Source: Shewanella halifaxensis HAW-EB4 (GTDB lineage Bacteria > Pseudomonadota > Gammaproteobacteria > Enterobacterales > Shewanellaceae). From it: 64,000 nt of DNA. This document shows, piece by piece, positions 35,362-44,102 of this stretch. The notes beneath the pieces were generated by a model, which searched no databases, was not told where the DNA came from, and saw only the letters and a list, made by a program, of their open reading frames with translations. The translations under genes and the position numbers were made by a program. The DNA lies in the NCBI RefSeq assembly GCF_000019185.1, contig NC_010334.1:4030001-4094000 (forward strand), read 5' to 3'. The stretch's first letter is position 1, and every line of letters starts with the position of its first letter.

Positions 35362-36989
35362 TCCCTTTTCTCTTGTTGGCTCGGTAAGCGGTAGCTAGCA
35401 TTCATGATCTGCTCGAATCGCAACCACTCACTCTCAGCCTTTGTCATTGACCAAGCTAGATGCTGACAACACAGAGACAGTATCGCCTCTCGGTACTGAT
35501 TAATTTCGCTGCCTAACAGCAATGCCAAGCGGGTTCGGCGTAGCAAGAGATCATCCAGATGCACCACACTCTCATTGGCTAGCGACCACTCCAGCTCACG
35601 CCATTGGCAGCGACTAATACCTATCATAAGTGCGTTGTTCATCGCCGCGATATGCGGCGCAAAATGTCCAAAGTAGCCAGTTAAATGCTCATCGGCATAA
35701 CCTTGTGTCGCTTGGCTAAAAGGCGCTCTTTTCAGTTCAGCACTAAAGAGGTTTGGCAGCTGCAGCGAGACTCGCGCCAAGGTCTCTTTAGCCATCAGAT
35801 GATAGCTGGTTAGCTTGCCGCCGGTTACCGAAATAAGCCCCGGCTTAGACCAGATAATATGCTCACGGGACTCTTTCGATGGCTCTTTAGATAGCTCTTT
35901 GCCCTTACCTTCGTGCTGGCTATCACTGTAAATAGGCCTTATGCCACTCCAGCAGCTAACCACATCACGCTCGTCGAGTTGCTGTTTAGGGAAATAATGC
36001 CTTGCTAACCCCAGCAGGTAGTCGACCTCTTGCTGGGAGATCCCCGGCTCACTATCTAATGAGCCACTATGATCTAAGTCTGTCGTGCCTATCACGCAAC
36101 AGCCTTGCCATGGATAGATATACACCGGGCGTCCATCTTGAGGGTGGTAAAAGGTCAAGCAAGCCGAGACGGGTAAACGCTCAAAAGGCAGCACCAGATG
36201 GCTGCCTCGCAATGGCCTCAAGCCGCCTTGGGGCAATGGATGCAACTTATCAGCCCAGCTGCCGGTAGCATTGATGACACACTTAGCTTTCACACTGTAC
36301 TCTTTGTCTGCTAAAGCTTGGCTATCCAGAGTATTCGCTAAGGTAAGCCTTACACCGCAAACTCGCTCGTTTTTATCTTGTTTTTCCCCTCGCTCAATGA
36401 GGCCTGTCACTCGGACATAATTAAGCGCCTGCCCGCCTGTGAGTACGCCGTCTTGCAGCGCACGCAATACCAAGCGCGCATCATCGGTGACTCCATCGGC
36501 AAACAGACTCACCCCATTTATGCCATCGAAAGACAGCTCCGATAGCCAAGTACGCGCTTTTTCCATACTCAAGGGGCGGTGGTGCTTACTGCCAGCCAGC
36601 TTGTCATAAATCGACAATACTCGATGAAAAAGTGCCGCCGACGGGAAGTCGCCCTTCTTATGCAGCATCATATAGGGCATCAAGTCCACCAAGCCCGGCA
36701 GCTGCGCCAACATCACTTCTCGCTCTCTGGCAGCATCTCGAGTCATACGCCATTGACCCGTCGCCAGATAACGCAGACCCCCATGAACCATTTTGGAAGA
36801 GCGGCTCGATGTACCCCAGGCAAAGTCATTTTGCTCCAACAGCAACACCTTAAGGCCTTGATTGGCAGCAAGATGGAAAATACCAGCCCCAGTGATCCCC
36901 CCCCCAATGATGATAAGATCATACTCAGCCTCCTCCACCTGAGTAATAGCATCAGTTGCTGCTTTCGCTGCCTGACTCAAGGTATTCAT
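35352..36989 (-). CDS. FAD-dependent glycerol-3-phosphate dehydrogenase-like protein
   Basis: 545 residues. N-terminal FAD motif IIIGGGITGAGIFHLAANQG (about residues 25-44), then the GlpD signature WGTSSRSSKMVHGGLRYL. GlpD-type enzymes oxidise sn-glycerol 3-phosphate (or a relative) to dihydroxyacetone phosphate, passing electrons to quinone. This is a second, non-canonical homologue: linked to an alkyl-DHAP-synthase-like protein and an FGGY kinase rather than glpF/glpK. It overlaps its upstream neighbour by 4 bases. Confidence 0.92.
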   Translation of the reverse strand: MNTLSQAAKAATDAITQVEEAEYDLIIIGGGITGAGIFHLAANQGLKVLLLEQNDFAWGTSSRSSKMVHGGLRYLATGQWRMTRDAAREREVMLAQLPGLVDLMPYMMLHKKGDFPSAALFHRVLSIYDKLAGSKHHRPLSMEKARTWLSELSFDGINGVSLFADGVTDDARLVLRALQDGVLTGGQALNYVRVTGLIERGEKQDKNERVCGVRLTLANTLDSQALADKEYSVKAKCVINATGSWADKLHPLPQGGLRPLRGSHLVLPFERLPVSACLTFYHPQDGRPVYIYPWQGCCVIGTTDLDHSGSLDSEPGISQQEVDYLLGLARHYFPKQQLDERDVVSCWSGIRPIYSDSQHEGKGKELSKEPSKESREHIIWSKPGLISVTGGKLTSYHLMAKETLARVSLQLPNLFSAELKRAPFSQATQGYADEHLTGYFGHFAPHIAAMNNALMIGISRCQWRELEWSLANESVVHLDDLLLRRTRLALLLGSEINQYREAILSLCCQHLAWSMTKAESEWLRFEQIMNASYRLPSQQEKRECL

Positions 36990-38629
36990 GGCTGCGCCTT
37001 ATCTTGGTTATTAATAGCCTTAAACAGCTTGCCGGGATTTAACTGCCCCTTAGGATCGAAGCCGTTAAAATAATCCTGCAGTGACTCAACCACTCGCCCG
37101 CCTTTTTCTGTTGCAAGATAAGCGGCATGATCGCCGCCCACGCCATGTTGATGACTGATGGTGCCGTGACTCTCAACAATCAGCTTAGAGGTGGTCGATT
37201 TGAGTTTTTGCCATTGCTGATAGGTCTGCTCATAGGTTTTCGCCACAGGAAACAGGTAAGTGGTATAGATGCTGGCACCGTCGCTATAGAGATGCGACAG
37301 GTGAGAAAATACATGCACCCGAGTGCCCAATTCCTCGAGTCCCCCTTTTAGGCTCTGCTCAATCTTATCGGTCAGCGGCTCAATATTGGACCAGTTGGTC
37401 GCCGTCTCTAGCGTGTCGATGGCATAGCCCATCTGCCACAATGTTTCTCGTAAATAGGGGAAGGCGAAGCGCTTATGCGCCCATTTTTTACCGAGACTCT
37501 GGCCAGTGTTAACCCCTTTGAACTGGTTGATAATGCGCTTCAAGCGCTTGTAGCTCTGGTTGTTATCGCTCTTGTCACCTGTAATGCCATAGATCAGCAT
37601 GCATTTGTCATCACCCACGCCTTTTAGAGACAGTAACTTGGCAAGCCAGTGACGCTGGGGCTGATTAGCCGACAGAAAAAGCTGCGTCTTGGTCTCGATA
37701 CTATTGCTTAGCCTAAGCATTGAAAGAGACAGCCCCTGCTGAATAACCTCTCGAGCACAGGCAATCCCCTGTTGCCAACTCGGCATAAAGGCCACCCCAA
37801 AGAACTCCTGCTCGGGCACGCGGCTCACCCGAACTTTGGCTTCGGTTAAAATGCCTAAATGGCCCTCTGAGCCCAACACCAGGTGACGCCAATCCGGCCC
37901 CGCAGATGACGCAGGCAAGGTCGGAATATCCACCTTGCCCTCGAAGGTCTCAATCTCACCGCCGGCAAACAGGTTTTCAATACGGCCATAATGTAACGAT
38001 TGCTGACCGCTTGAGCGGGTTACCACCCAGCCGCCTAATGTCGATAGCTCGAAAGACTGCGGAAAGTGGCCTAATGTGTAACCTTGAGCCTGCAGCTGAG
38101 ACTCCAAAAATGGCCCCTTAACGCCGGCACCAAAGGTGGCAAGTTGCGAGACTCTGTCGAGCGCGAGCAGTCGGTTCATCTTGTTCATGGAGATAGTCAG
38201 TACCGGCTTGTCTGTCTCACAAGGGGTGATATGCCCCACCACAGAGGTACCACCGCCATAGGGGATCAACTGCCAGTCATTGTATTTTGCCGCGTCCATC
38301 AAGGCGCGGATCTCCTCACTACTACGGGGAAAGGCGACGGCATCGGGAAACAGGTTAAACTCGCCGCTCTTCATCGCCAACCAGTCCGGTAGACTCTGAC
38401 CGCGGGCATGACGCAGCCGCACTTCAGCGTCGGTGGTATACAGCTCGCTCTCATCTAAACGGGAGGCAGGCACCTTGGCCAAGACCTCTTCGAGTGTCGC
38501 TATAGGTAGCGGCTGCGCCTCACCAAGCGTTTCAGTGATAAAAGTGGCACCATCATCAGACAGCGCCAAGCTCCTATCTTTGTCGCCCCAGCCATTCCAT
38601 TTTCGATTATCCAGCGCTGCTCTACCCAT
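36986..38629 (-). CDS. Alkyl-DHAP-synthase-like FAD flavoprotein
   Basis: 547 residues. N-terminus KWNGWGDKD and the FAD PCMH domain (about 90-270) with IPYGGGTSVVG and HFPQSFELSTLGGWVVTRSSG are diagnostic of alkyl-dihydroxyacetone-phosphate synthase relatives. The C-terminal domain retains SHGTISHQHGVG: the HHH active-site triad of AGPS appears here as His493-Gln494-His495. The C-terminal NPGKLF is typical of FAD-linked oxidases. Family relatives exchange an acyl for an alkyl group or oxidise alpha-hydroxy acids such as lactate or glycolate. First gene of a divergent operon next to an AraC regulator. Confidence 0.92.
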   Translation of the reverse strand: MGRAALDNRKWNGWGDKDRSLALSDDGATFITETLGEAQPLPIATLEEVLAKVPASRLDESELYTTDAEVRLRHARGQSLPDWLAMKSGEFNLFPDAVAFPRSSEEIRALMDAAKYNDWQLIPYGGGTSVVGHITPCETDKPVLTISMNKMNRLLALDRVSQLATFGAGVKGPFLESQLQAQGYTLGHFPQSFELSTLGGWVVTRSSGQQSLHYGRIENLFAGGEIETFEGKVDIPTLPASSAGPDWRHLVLGSEGHLGILTEAKVRVSRVPEQEFFGVAFMPSWQQGIACAREVIQQGLSLSMLRLSNSIETKTQLFLSANQPQRHWLAKLLSLKGVGDDKCMLIYGITGDKSDNNQSYKRLKRIINQFKGVNTGQSLGKKWAHKRFAFPYLRETLWQMGYAIDTLETATNWSNIEPLTDKIEQSLKGGLEELGTRVHVFSHLSHLYSDGASIYTTYLFPVAKTYEQTYQQWQKLKSTTSKLIVESHGTISHQHGVGGDHAAYLATEKGGRVVESLQDYFNGFDPKGQLNPGKLFKAINNQDKAQP

Positions 38630-38670
38630 AATATTTGACCGATTTGCATACAGATAGATTTATATTACAA

Positions 38671-38680
38671 TGTTGCAACA
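38671..38680. promoter_or_regulatory. Candidate operator palindrome
   Basis: TGTTGCAACA is a perfect 10-base palindrome 80 bases upstream of the araC-type gene and 42 upstream of the AGPS-like gene, midway in the divergent promoter region. AATATT words surround it. Confidence 0.4.
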
Positions 38681-38750
38681 TATTATCAGTGACAAATATG
38701 GACAATATTCATAAATTGGTTAAACGATGAAAATGTAGGAGCGAAACAAG

Positions 38751-39797
38751 ATGGCAATACAAGCTGAACACGGAGGCTTATCTTCTGGGACGCTCTCTTT
38801 AGGAACAACCTCCTTACCGCCTGTGCTGCAATTTCTGCAGGCAGCGCGGCACTGTAAGGTTGAAGTTGCAGCAGCTCTTGAGCTGGCCAATATCGAGCCC
38901 TCTTGCCTGCAAAGCAAAGATACCCGCCTTAGTGGTGAGCAGTTTCAGCAGTTATTACACCATCTTATTGAGCAAGCGAACCATCCGCTGTTTGGCCTCT
39001 ATAGCGCTCGCTTTATCCAGCCGGACCGCTTCTACCTACTGGGACAGATAGGGCTTAACTCAGACAATTTTGCCCAAGCCATCAAACAAGCCATGCCGCT
39101 AGAAAAGCTGGTTGGCGACATGGGGATCACCGAGTTAAGAGAGCATCCTCAAGGATTAAAAATGGTATGGCACTGCCAATACAGCAACCCTATGGTGATC
39201 CCCCATCTGATTGATAACGTGCTAGCGTCTTGGGTCAACTTCGCCCGCTTTCTTATGCAAGACAATTACACCTCACCCATTGAGATCAAACTTTCGCGGC
39301 CACAACCCGCCACAAAAGAGCTAAAACAGTATCAGGCGCTATTTAACTGCCCGGTGCGCTTTGAGCAGAGTGAGAACGCCATCCTTATCGACAAAGATCT
39401 TTTGCTGCAGCCGCTTCCAAGCGGTGATAAGCGGCGACTTAAGCAATTGATGAATAACGCTAAACTGCAATTAGAAGACATTGGCGATGCCGATCAGCTA
39501 AAGCTTGCCGCCGCCCGAATTATTCGCCTGCGACTCCCTCAAACCAAAATAAACCGGGAACAGATAGCCAGCCAACTGCATCTTAGCGGCAGAAGCTTGC
39601 AGCGAAAATTACTCAAGCAGGGAATGAGCTATCAAGGTCTAGTAGATAATGTGCGTCTTGAGATGGCGGATTACTGGCTTAGCTGCAGCGAACTTTCTTT
39701 AAGCGAAATCGCGTTAGAACTAGGGTTTAGTGATGTGCGGGTATTTTTCCGCGCCTACAAAAACTGGAGCGGTCACACTCCAAGACGCAAGCAATAA
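38751..39797 (+). CDS. AraC/XylS-family transcriptional regulator
   Basis: 348 residues; AGGAG lies 9 bases upstream of the ATG. The N-terminal two thirds resembles the arabinose-binding-like domain found in OruR-type AraC proteins (HLIEQANHPLFGLYSARF). The C-terminal HTH_18 domain (about 245-345) shows both helix-turn-helices: REQIASQLHLSGRSLQRKL and LSLSEIALELGFSDVRVFFRAYKNWSGHTP. Divergent from the AGPS-like/GlpD-like/FGGY operon across 121 bases, so it is probably that operon's activator; the inducer is unknown. Confidence 0.93.
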   Translation: MAIQAEHGGLSSGTLSLGTTSLPPVLQFLQAARHCKVEVAAALELANIEPSCLQSKDTRLSGEQFQQLLHHLIEQANHPLFGLYSARFIQPDRFYLLGQIGLNSDNFAQAIKQAMPLEKLVGDMGITELREHPQGLKMVWHCQYSNPMVIPHLIDNVLASWVNFARFLMQDNYTSPIEIKLSRPQPATKELKQYQALFNCPVRFEQSENAILIDKDLLLQPLPSGDKRRLKQLMNNAKLQLEDIGDADQLKLAAARIIRLRLPQTKINREQIASQLHLSGRSLQRKLLKQGMSYQGLVDNVRLEMADYWLSCSELSLSEIALELGFSDVRVFFRAYKNWSGHTPRRKQ

Positions 39798-39925
39798 CGA
39801 ATAAAATAGTGAAAAACAAGAATGGAAAAACAGAAGCAAAAAACAAGATCAAAGAGATCGCCTCAACGCCCTGCGAACAGTATGGGTTAAGGCTTGTCTC
39901 TCAGTAATACCAATCAAAAAGCGTT

Positions 39926-41122
39926 TTACATCGCTTGTTTCAGCAGTTCGATAATGTCTTGATGTTCACGATCCAAAGCCAGATCCATCGCCGTCGAGTC
40001 ATGGATATTGATTTGATGAATCGTCTCTGCCGCGTTATTAGCCAAGAGCAACTCAACAATCGCAGTACGTTCATTATAGTTACCAATAACAGCCTTAATT
40101 AATGCGGTATTGCCATCGTCACTATGCGCATTACTATCAGCGCCCGCTTGCAGTAATAACGCAACCACCTCCGCAGTGCTATTTCCGGCTGCAGCCATTA
40201 GTGCGCTCTCACCTTCATCGTCTTTGTCGTTTACGTCTGCGCCCTTAGTTAACAGCAACTGCATTTTCGGCAACATGCCGTTGATGCTGGCAATATAGAG
40301 CGCTTTAGTTCCGTAACTCCCCGCTTGATTAGGGTTAGCGCCTGCCTCAAGTAGCAAGCTAACAATCTCAAGAGTGCTTTTTTGGACCGCATGATTAAGC
40401 GGTGTATTCTTGTACCAATCGCCTTTATTAATATCAGCGCCATTAGCTATCATATTGGTTACCGCTGCGGCATCTTTATCTAAAATAGCCTGAATAAGCG
40501 CGGTAAAACCGCTGGCATCGAGGCCATTCTCGTCGAAGCCATCTTGATCAAAACGATCATCGTTTTCATCATCTTCGTCTTCGTCATCATCTTCGTCGTC
40601 TTCATCATAGTCATTCTCGTCATAGTCATAGCCGAAATCAGCGCCGCAGCCTTGCTCACGACCTTCAATATAGGCGCTCAGCCCAGGCCAATTACCGCGA
40701 TCACAAAAGTCGTTGAACTCAACGATAGAGTCATTTGGCGACTTCTCAATTAAGGTTTCTAGTAGCTGGGTCGACCACTTCAAGGTCTCAATCGGCGCGC
40801 CTAGACAGTTATGATGAAAAATAGCGATCTGCGCCGTGACGTTATTAGCCTCAAAAGCTTTCAGCAACATCTGTGATAACGACTTAATCTCGTCGACTTC
40901 GCACTCAAGGCTCAGCAGTAACAGTTGCGGTTTAAGCCTAAAGGCAAAGATATCGTCATCAAGGTGATCAAGCTCAGGGATCAACATTTTTATCGCGTTA
41001 TCGGCCGTAGTGCTCAGCTTAATACAGATAAAATAGGGCTCATCATAACTATCTAACCCATCAAGATGTTCACGTAAAACATCATCTAGCTCTAATCCAT
41101 CGAAAATACGACTGCTAAGCAT
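39926..41122 (-). CDS. Ankyrin-repeat protein with acidic linker
   Basis: 398 residues from the ATG at 41122, chosen because TGAGG lies 5 bases upstream of it; ATG 41143 (seven codons earlier) lacks such a site. Residues 1-160 are an uncharacterised globular domain. A run of Asp/Glu (about 165-200, DDEDDDEDED and so on) follows, then four to five ankyrin repeats (about 205-390; TPLNHAVQKSTLEIVSLLLEAGANPN and similar), which mediate protein-protein contacts. No secretion signal is seen, so it is probably cytosolic. Partner unknown. Confidence 0.82.
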   Translation of the reverse strand: MLSSRIFDGLELDDVLREHLDGLDSYDEPYFICIKLSTTADNAIKMLIPELDHLDDDIFAFRLKPQLLLLSLECEVDEIKSLSQMLLKAFEANNVTAQIAIFHHNCLGAPIETLKWSTQLLETLIEKSPNDSIVEFNDFCDRGNWPGLSAYIEGREQGCGADFGYDYDENDYDEDDEDDDEDEDDENDDRFDQDGFDENGLDASGFTALIQAILDKDAAAVTNMIANGADINKGDWYKNTPLNHAVQKSTLEIVSLLLEAGANPNQAGSYGTKALYIASINGMLPKMQLLLTKGADVNDKDDEGESALMAAAGNSTAEVVALLLQAGADSNAHSDDGNTALIKAVIGNYNERTAIVELLLANNAAETIHQINIHDSTAMDLALDREHQDIIELLKQAM

Positions 41123-41328
41123 GTAAACCTCATTTTGACTCATGTCTGGGGCGAGAAACGGAAAGTAAAACAGGTATAAGAGGCCCCATGATGCGCAGTA
41201 GACTAAGCCCTAGCCCATGCAAGTACAAGCCGTTATTTTTAATAAAGATAAGTAAGGTTATAAATTGCTTTAGCGATCAATTTTTAAGACTAAATAGGGA
41301 GTAACTCTAACTAACTCGAGATGAATAA

Positions 41329-41730
41329 CTACCAAGTATCAGCTTCGAAACGAGCCGTTCTCGCTTCAGCCTGTGTACAGTCGGTGAGATGCATCAGTTC
41401 TGTGAGGGTGATATTGGGTTCTTGCTTGATCAAACGGATTAACTTTGCCGCTAACGGCTCCAACTTATCCCCATGCGCTAGCAGCGCTGTATCAATTTTT
41501 CGGATAAGGTAGGTAAACTCACTACCTCCAGTGTTTAATTGCACCGCTTTTAACTGCTGACTAAAAGCTTGGATCTGCATTGCATCACCCGTTAAGCCCC
41601 AATTTCTCGAACGACGCACACGCTTAAGCTCACAGGTAAATTGCTGAGCAACAGCTTGCGCTTGCTTTACCGCTTCACGGCCGATTCGGTGAATGAGTGA
41701 GGGAAGCGAGATGGTGATCTCTTGTTTCAT
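41329..41730 (-). CDS. Ribosome-recycling-factor-like small protein (RRF_GI type)
   Basis: 133 residues. The N-terminal ITISLPSLIHRIGREA and the basic CELKRVRRSRNWGLTG segment match the RRF_GI family known from Shewanella and Vibrio, whose link to ribosome recycling is only by name. The C-terminus LIKQEPNITLTELMHLTDCTQAEARTARF looks like a small winged helix. Its start codon lies next to a CTAGAACC repeat block. Assignment from memory, moderate. Confidence 0.65.
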   Translation of the reverse strand: MKQEITISLPSLIHRIGREAVKQAQAVAQQFTCELKRVRRSRNWGLTGDAMQIQAFSQQLKAVQLNTGGSEFTYLIRKIDTALLAHGDKLEPLAAKLIRLIKQEPNITLTELMHLTDCTQAEARTARFEADTW

Positions 41731-41747
41731 AGAGGTGCTTGGGTCAT

Positions 41748-41790
41748 AGGTTCTAGGTTCTAGCTTTTAGCTTTTAGCTTTTAGCTAATC
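41748..41790. repeat. Dispersed intergenic repeat, fragment D
   Basis: AGGTTCTAGGTTCTAG followed by three TAGCTTT units just upstream of the RRF-like gene; the same words as in copies A-C. Confidence 0.6.
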
Positions 41791-41980
41791 GCTCTATTTT
41801 TTCAGCCTCAGCTAAAAAACTCAAGCCATGCAAACTGGGAAAGCGCCGAAAGTAAACCATCTACCTTGTGAAATAGATGGTTTAGCCTGACAATAGAAAA
41901 GGCCCATAGGGGCCTCTTCTTGAGTTAACTTATCGGATTAACTTATCAAGTTAAGCCTTTGAAATATCGCCATGGTACGA

Positions 41981-43564
41981 CTATGCGCTAGCTAATGCCA
42001 TTTGCTGTCTTTTATGACGGCGAAGATGGAATGCACAGTTCGCAAGGAACCAAAGTGCACTCACCGCGATACCGGCAAGGGTTGAGCCAGTAATACCCAT
42101 TGCGAGATAACCTAGGAAGGCACCAAAGGCAACCGTGATGGCATAGGGCAGCTGGGTCATAACATGATCCATATGGTGACAGCTCGCGCCCGTCGCCGAT
42201 AGGATACTAGTACTCGAGATAGGTGAGCTATGGTCGCCAAATACAGATCCAGCTAATACCGCTGCAAGCATAGGCAACAATAGGCTTGCATCACTGGCGA
42301 TAGCGATATCACCTGCCAGTGGCAACATGATGCCGAACGTGCCCCAGCTAGTGCCGGTCGCAAATGACATTCCGCATGCAAGAACAAACACTAAAGCAGG
42401 TAAAAGCTGAACCGGAATACTGCTCTTAGTCAATGCAGCGAGGTATTGTCCAGTCTGCATATCGCTCACTACTGTGCCAATCGTCCAAGCAAACAGCAGG
42501 ATAATAATCGCTGGCATCATCGCCTGCACACCTTGTGGCGCTGCAGATAACCATGTTTTGGCAGGCAACTTTAATCGCAGTGCTAACACAATAGAGACGG
42601 CAAGACTACATAGTGCAGCGTACACCAAGGACGACCCCACATCGGTATGCTCAAGAGAACCGATCAAGCTAAATGCCTGCCCCTTAGCCGAAAGGGCTTC
42701 GGCGCCGCTCCATACCATGAAGAAGATGCTCGACAGCGTTAAGGTTGCGATAGGCAAGACCATATCAATCATACCGCCTTTGCCTTGTCCCTCGGTGGTG
42801 ATCTCAAGCCCTTTAGGACGTCCCTTAGACTCATCCCACAGCTTGCCTTCTTGTGCCCAGCGCTCATGTTGACGCATAGGACCAATATCGAGCTGAAAGG
42901 CGATAACCACTAATACCATTAACAGGGTAAACACCGCGTAAAGGTTCATCGGGATCATCTGCACAAACATGGCAATCGGGCTGATATCGGTAATACCATT
43001 GGTCACCAAAATACCGCCGAGGATGGCAATGATAAACGCCCCCCAAGAGGAAATTGGCATGATGACGCACACAGGGGCGGCGGTTGAGTCCAGCAGATAA
43101 GCCAGCTTTGCCCGTGAGATCTGGAACCTATCTGTTACTGGACGGCAGATGGGGCCCACAGACAAACTGTGGAAAAAGTCATCGATGAAGAAGGCAAAGA
43201 CCATTAAGCCAGTTAACATATTGGCACTGCGGCGGTCTTTACAACGGCGTACTCCCCACTCAGCAAAAGCCTTCGTCGCCCCCGTAGCTGTCATCAGGCT
43301 GATCAAACCACCGAGCAGCAACATAAACAACAGCATATTGACGTTACCGCTATTGATAGCGCCATCACTCCAAAAGATACCTGAGACGATATTGAACAGG
43401 TACTGCAATGCACTCAGCGGATTGTAGTTACTTAGCAGTATGGCACCAGCAAGAATACCGATCCCTAAGGATAACAGTACACGACGAGTCGTAATGGCGA
43501 GGATAACGGCTAACAGTGGCGGTACCACCGACAGCAGGGAATCGGAATATTGAACTAAACTCAT
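41981..43564 (-). CDS. NhaC-family Na+/H+ antiporter, lysine-riboswitch controlled
   Basis: 527 residues from ATG 43564; about twelve membrane segments. Family motifs: DDFFHSLSVGPICRPVTDRF, PVCVIMPISSWGAF, FATGTSWGTFGIMLPLAGDIA and FGDHSSPISSTSILSATGASC, characteristic of NhaC-type antiporters. The mRNA leader is a lysine riboswitch, which in other gammaproteobacteria also precedes NhaC/LysW genes, so it likely transports lysine, probably out of or into the cell with a cation. Substrate direction is inference. The 13-codon upstream ORF extension would start inside the riboswitch hairpin and is rejected. Confidence 0.92.
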   Translation of the reverse strand: MSLVQYSDSLLSVVPPLLAVILAITTRRVLLSLGIGILAGAILLSNYNPLSALQYLFNIVSGIFWSDGAINSGNVNMLLFMLLLGGLISLMTATGATKAFAEWGVRRCKDRRSANMLTGLMVFAFFIDDFFHSLSVGPICRPVTDRFQISRAKLAYLLDSTAAPVCVIMPISSWGAFIIAILGGILVTNGITDISPIAMFVQMIPMNLYAVFTLLMVLVVIAFQLDIGPMRQHERWAQEGKLWDESKGRPKGLEITTEGQGKGGMIDMVLPIATLTLSSIFFMVWSGAEALSAKGQAFSLIGSLEHTDVGSSLVYAALCSLAVSIVLALRLKLPAKTWLSAAPQGVQAMMPAIIILLFAWTIGTVVSDMQTGQYLAALTKSSIPVQLLPALVFVLACGMSFATGTSWGTFGIMLPLAGDIAIASDASLLLPMLAAVLAGSVFGDHSSPISSTSILSATGASCHHMDHVMTQLPYAITVAFGAFLGYLAMGITGSTLAGIAVSALWFLANCAFHLRRHKRQQMALASA

Positions 43565-43597
43565 GATCTCGTAACACCTATTATTTAGGTGGAGATC
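43565..43597 (-). promoter_or_regulatory. Start-codon-sequestering hairpin of the riboswitch
   Basis: On the minus strand GATCTC and CACCT pair with AGGTG and GAGATC (6+5 bp, internal loop TTAC, loop AAATAAT). The GAG that acts as ribosome site and the bases directly before ATG 43564 lie in the stem, so the structure can block translation: the OFF state of a translational switch. Confidence 0.75.
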
Positions 43598-43645
43598 TAC
43601 CAAAAGGATAGAGAAACAGATTTCAATCGAAATAATACTTCTTAC

Positions 43646-43816
43646 CCCTCTAATAGCGCTCCATAGACAACATAACTATGGCAGTCCTGCATCTGTTAAA
43701 TGCAGACCCAGCGATTGTTGATGACGCAACAATAACTTCGGCGCTGTCTCCTTTCCCCAGATGTCTTAGGTGTCACCCTCTATCTGGATACTTTTAGGCA
43801 GCGCGCCTCTACTCAA
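43646..43816 (-). ncRNA. Lysine riboswitch aptamer
   Basis: Reading the minus strand: GAGTAGAGGCGCGCTG, AAAAGTATCC, AAAGGAGACAGCGCCGAAG, GCTGGGTCTGCA...GCAGGACTGCCATAG and TATGGAGCGCTATT occur in the order and spacing of the L box (Rfam lysine riboswitch). Kissing-loop and core blocks are all present. P1 closes with AGTAG and CTATT. It lies 80-250 bases upstream of the nhaC-type start. Confidence 0.95.
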
Positions 43817-43943
43817 AGGATTAAGGCTAGATAATACCCATAGATTTGTGAGTTGCAAGAAAATTTATTCAAACATTGCCAATGAAAATACCAATTAGTA
43901 TAAAGAATCCCCCGACCGAAGTTTGTGGTTTAGGGCTAAAAGT

Positions 43944-43964
43944 AAAAAGGCCCCGAAGGGCCTT
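43944..43964 (-). terminator. Terminator of the multiheme cytochrome gene
   Basis: Minus strand AAGGCCC-TTCG-GGGCCTT followed by five T: a UUCG-tetraloop terminator, 139 bases past the cytochrome stop. Confidence 0.9.
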
Positions 43965-44102
43965 GGATGTGCGTCAAATTTATCTATCAATAACAGCTGT
44001 TAAACTCAAGCCCCACCTTTGGACAGCCTGCAGGGATGCCAACATAAAGGTTGGGATAATCAAACACCTACCTGACTTAGCAGCTTCCTGACACGAGTCA
44101 AT

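Noticed and set aside
43876..44091. 71-codon ORF on the + strand
   Set aside because: It runs across the UUCG-loop terminator of the cytochrome gene and has no ribosome site.
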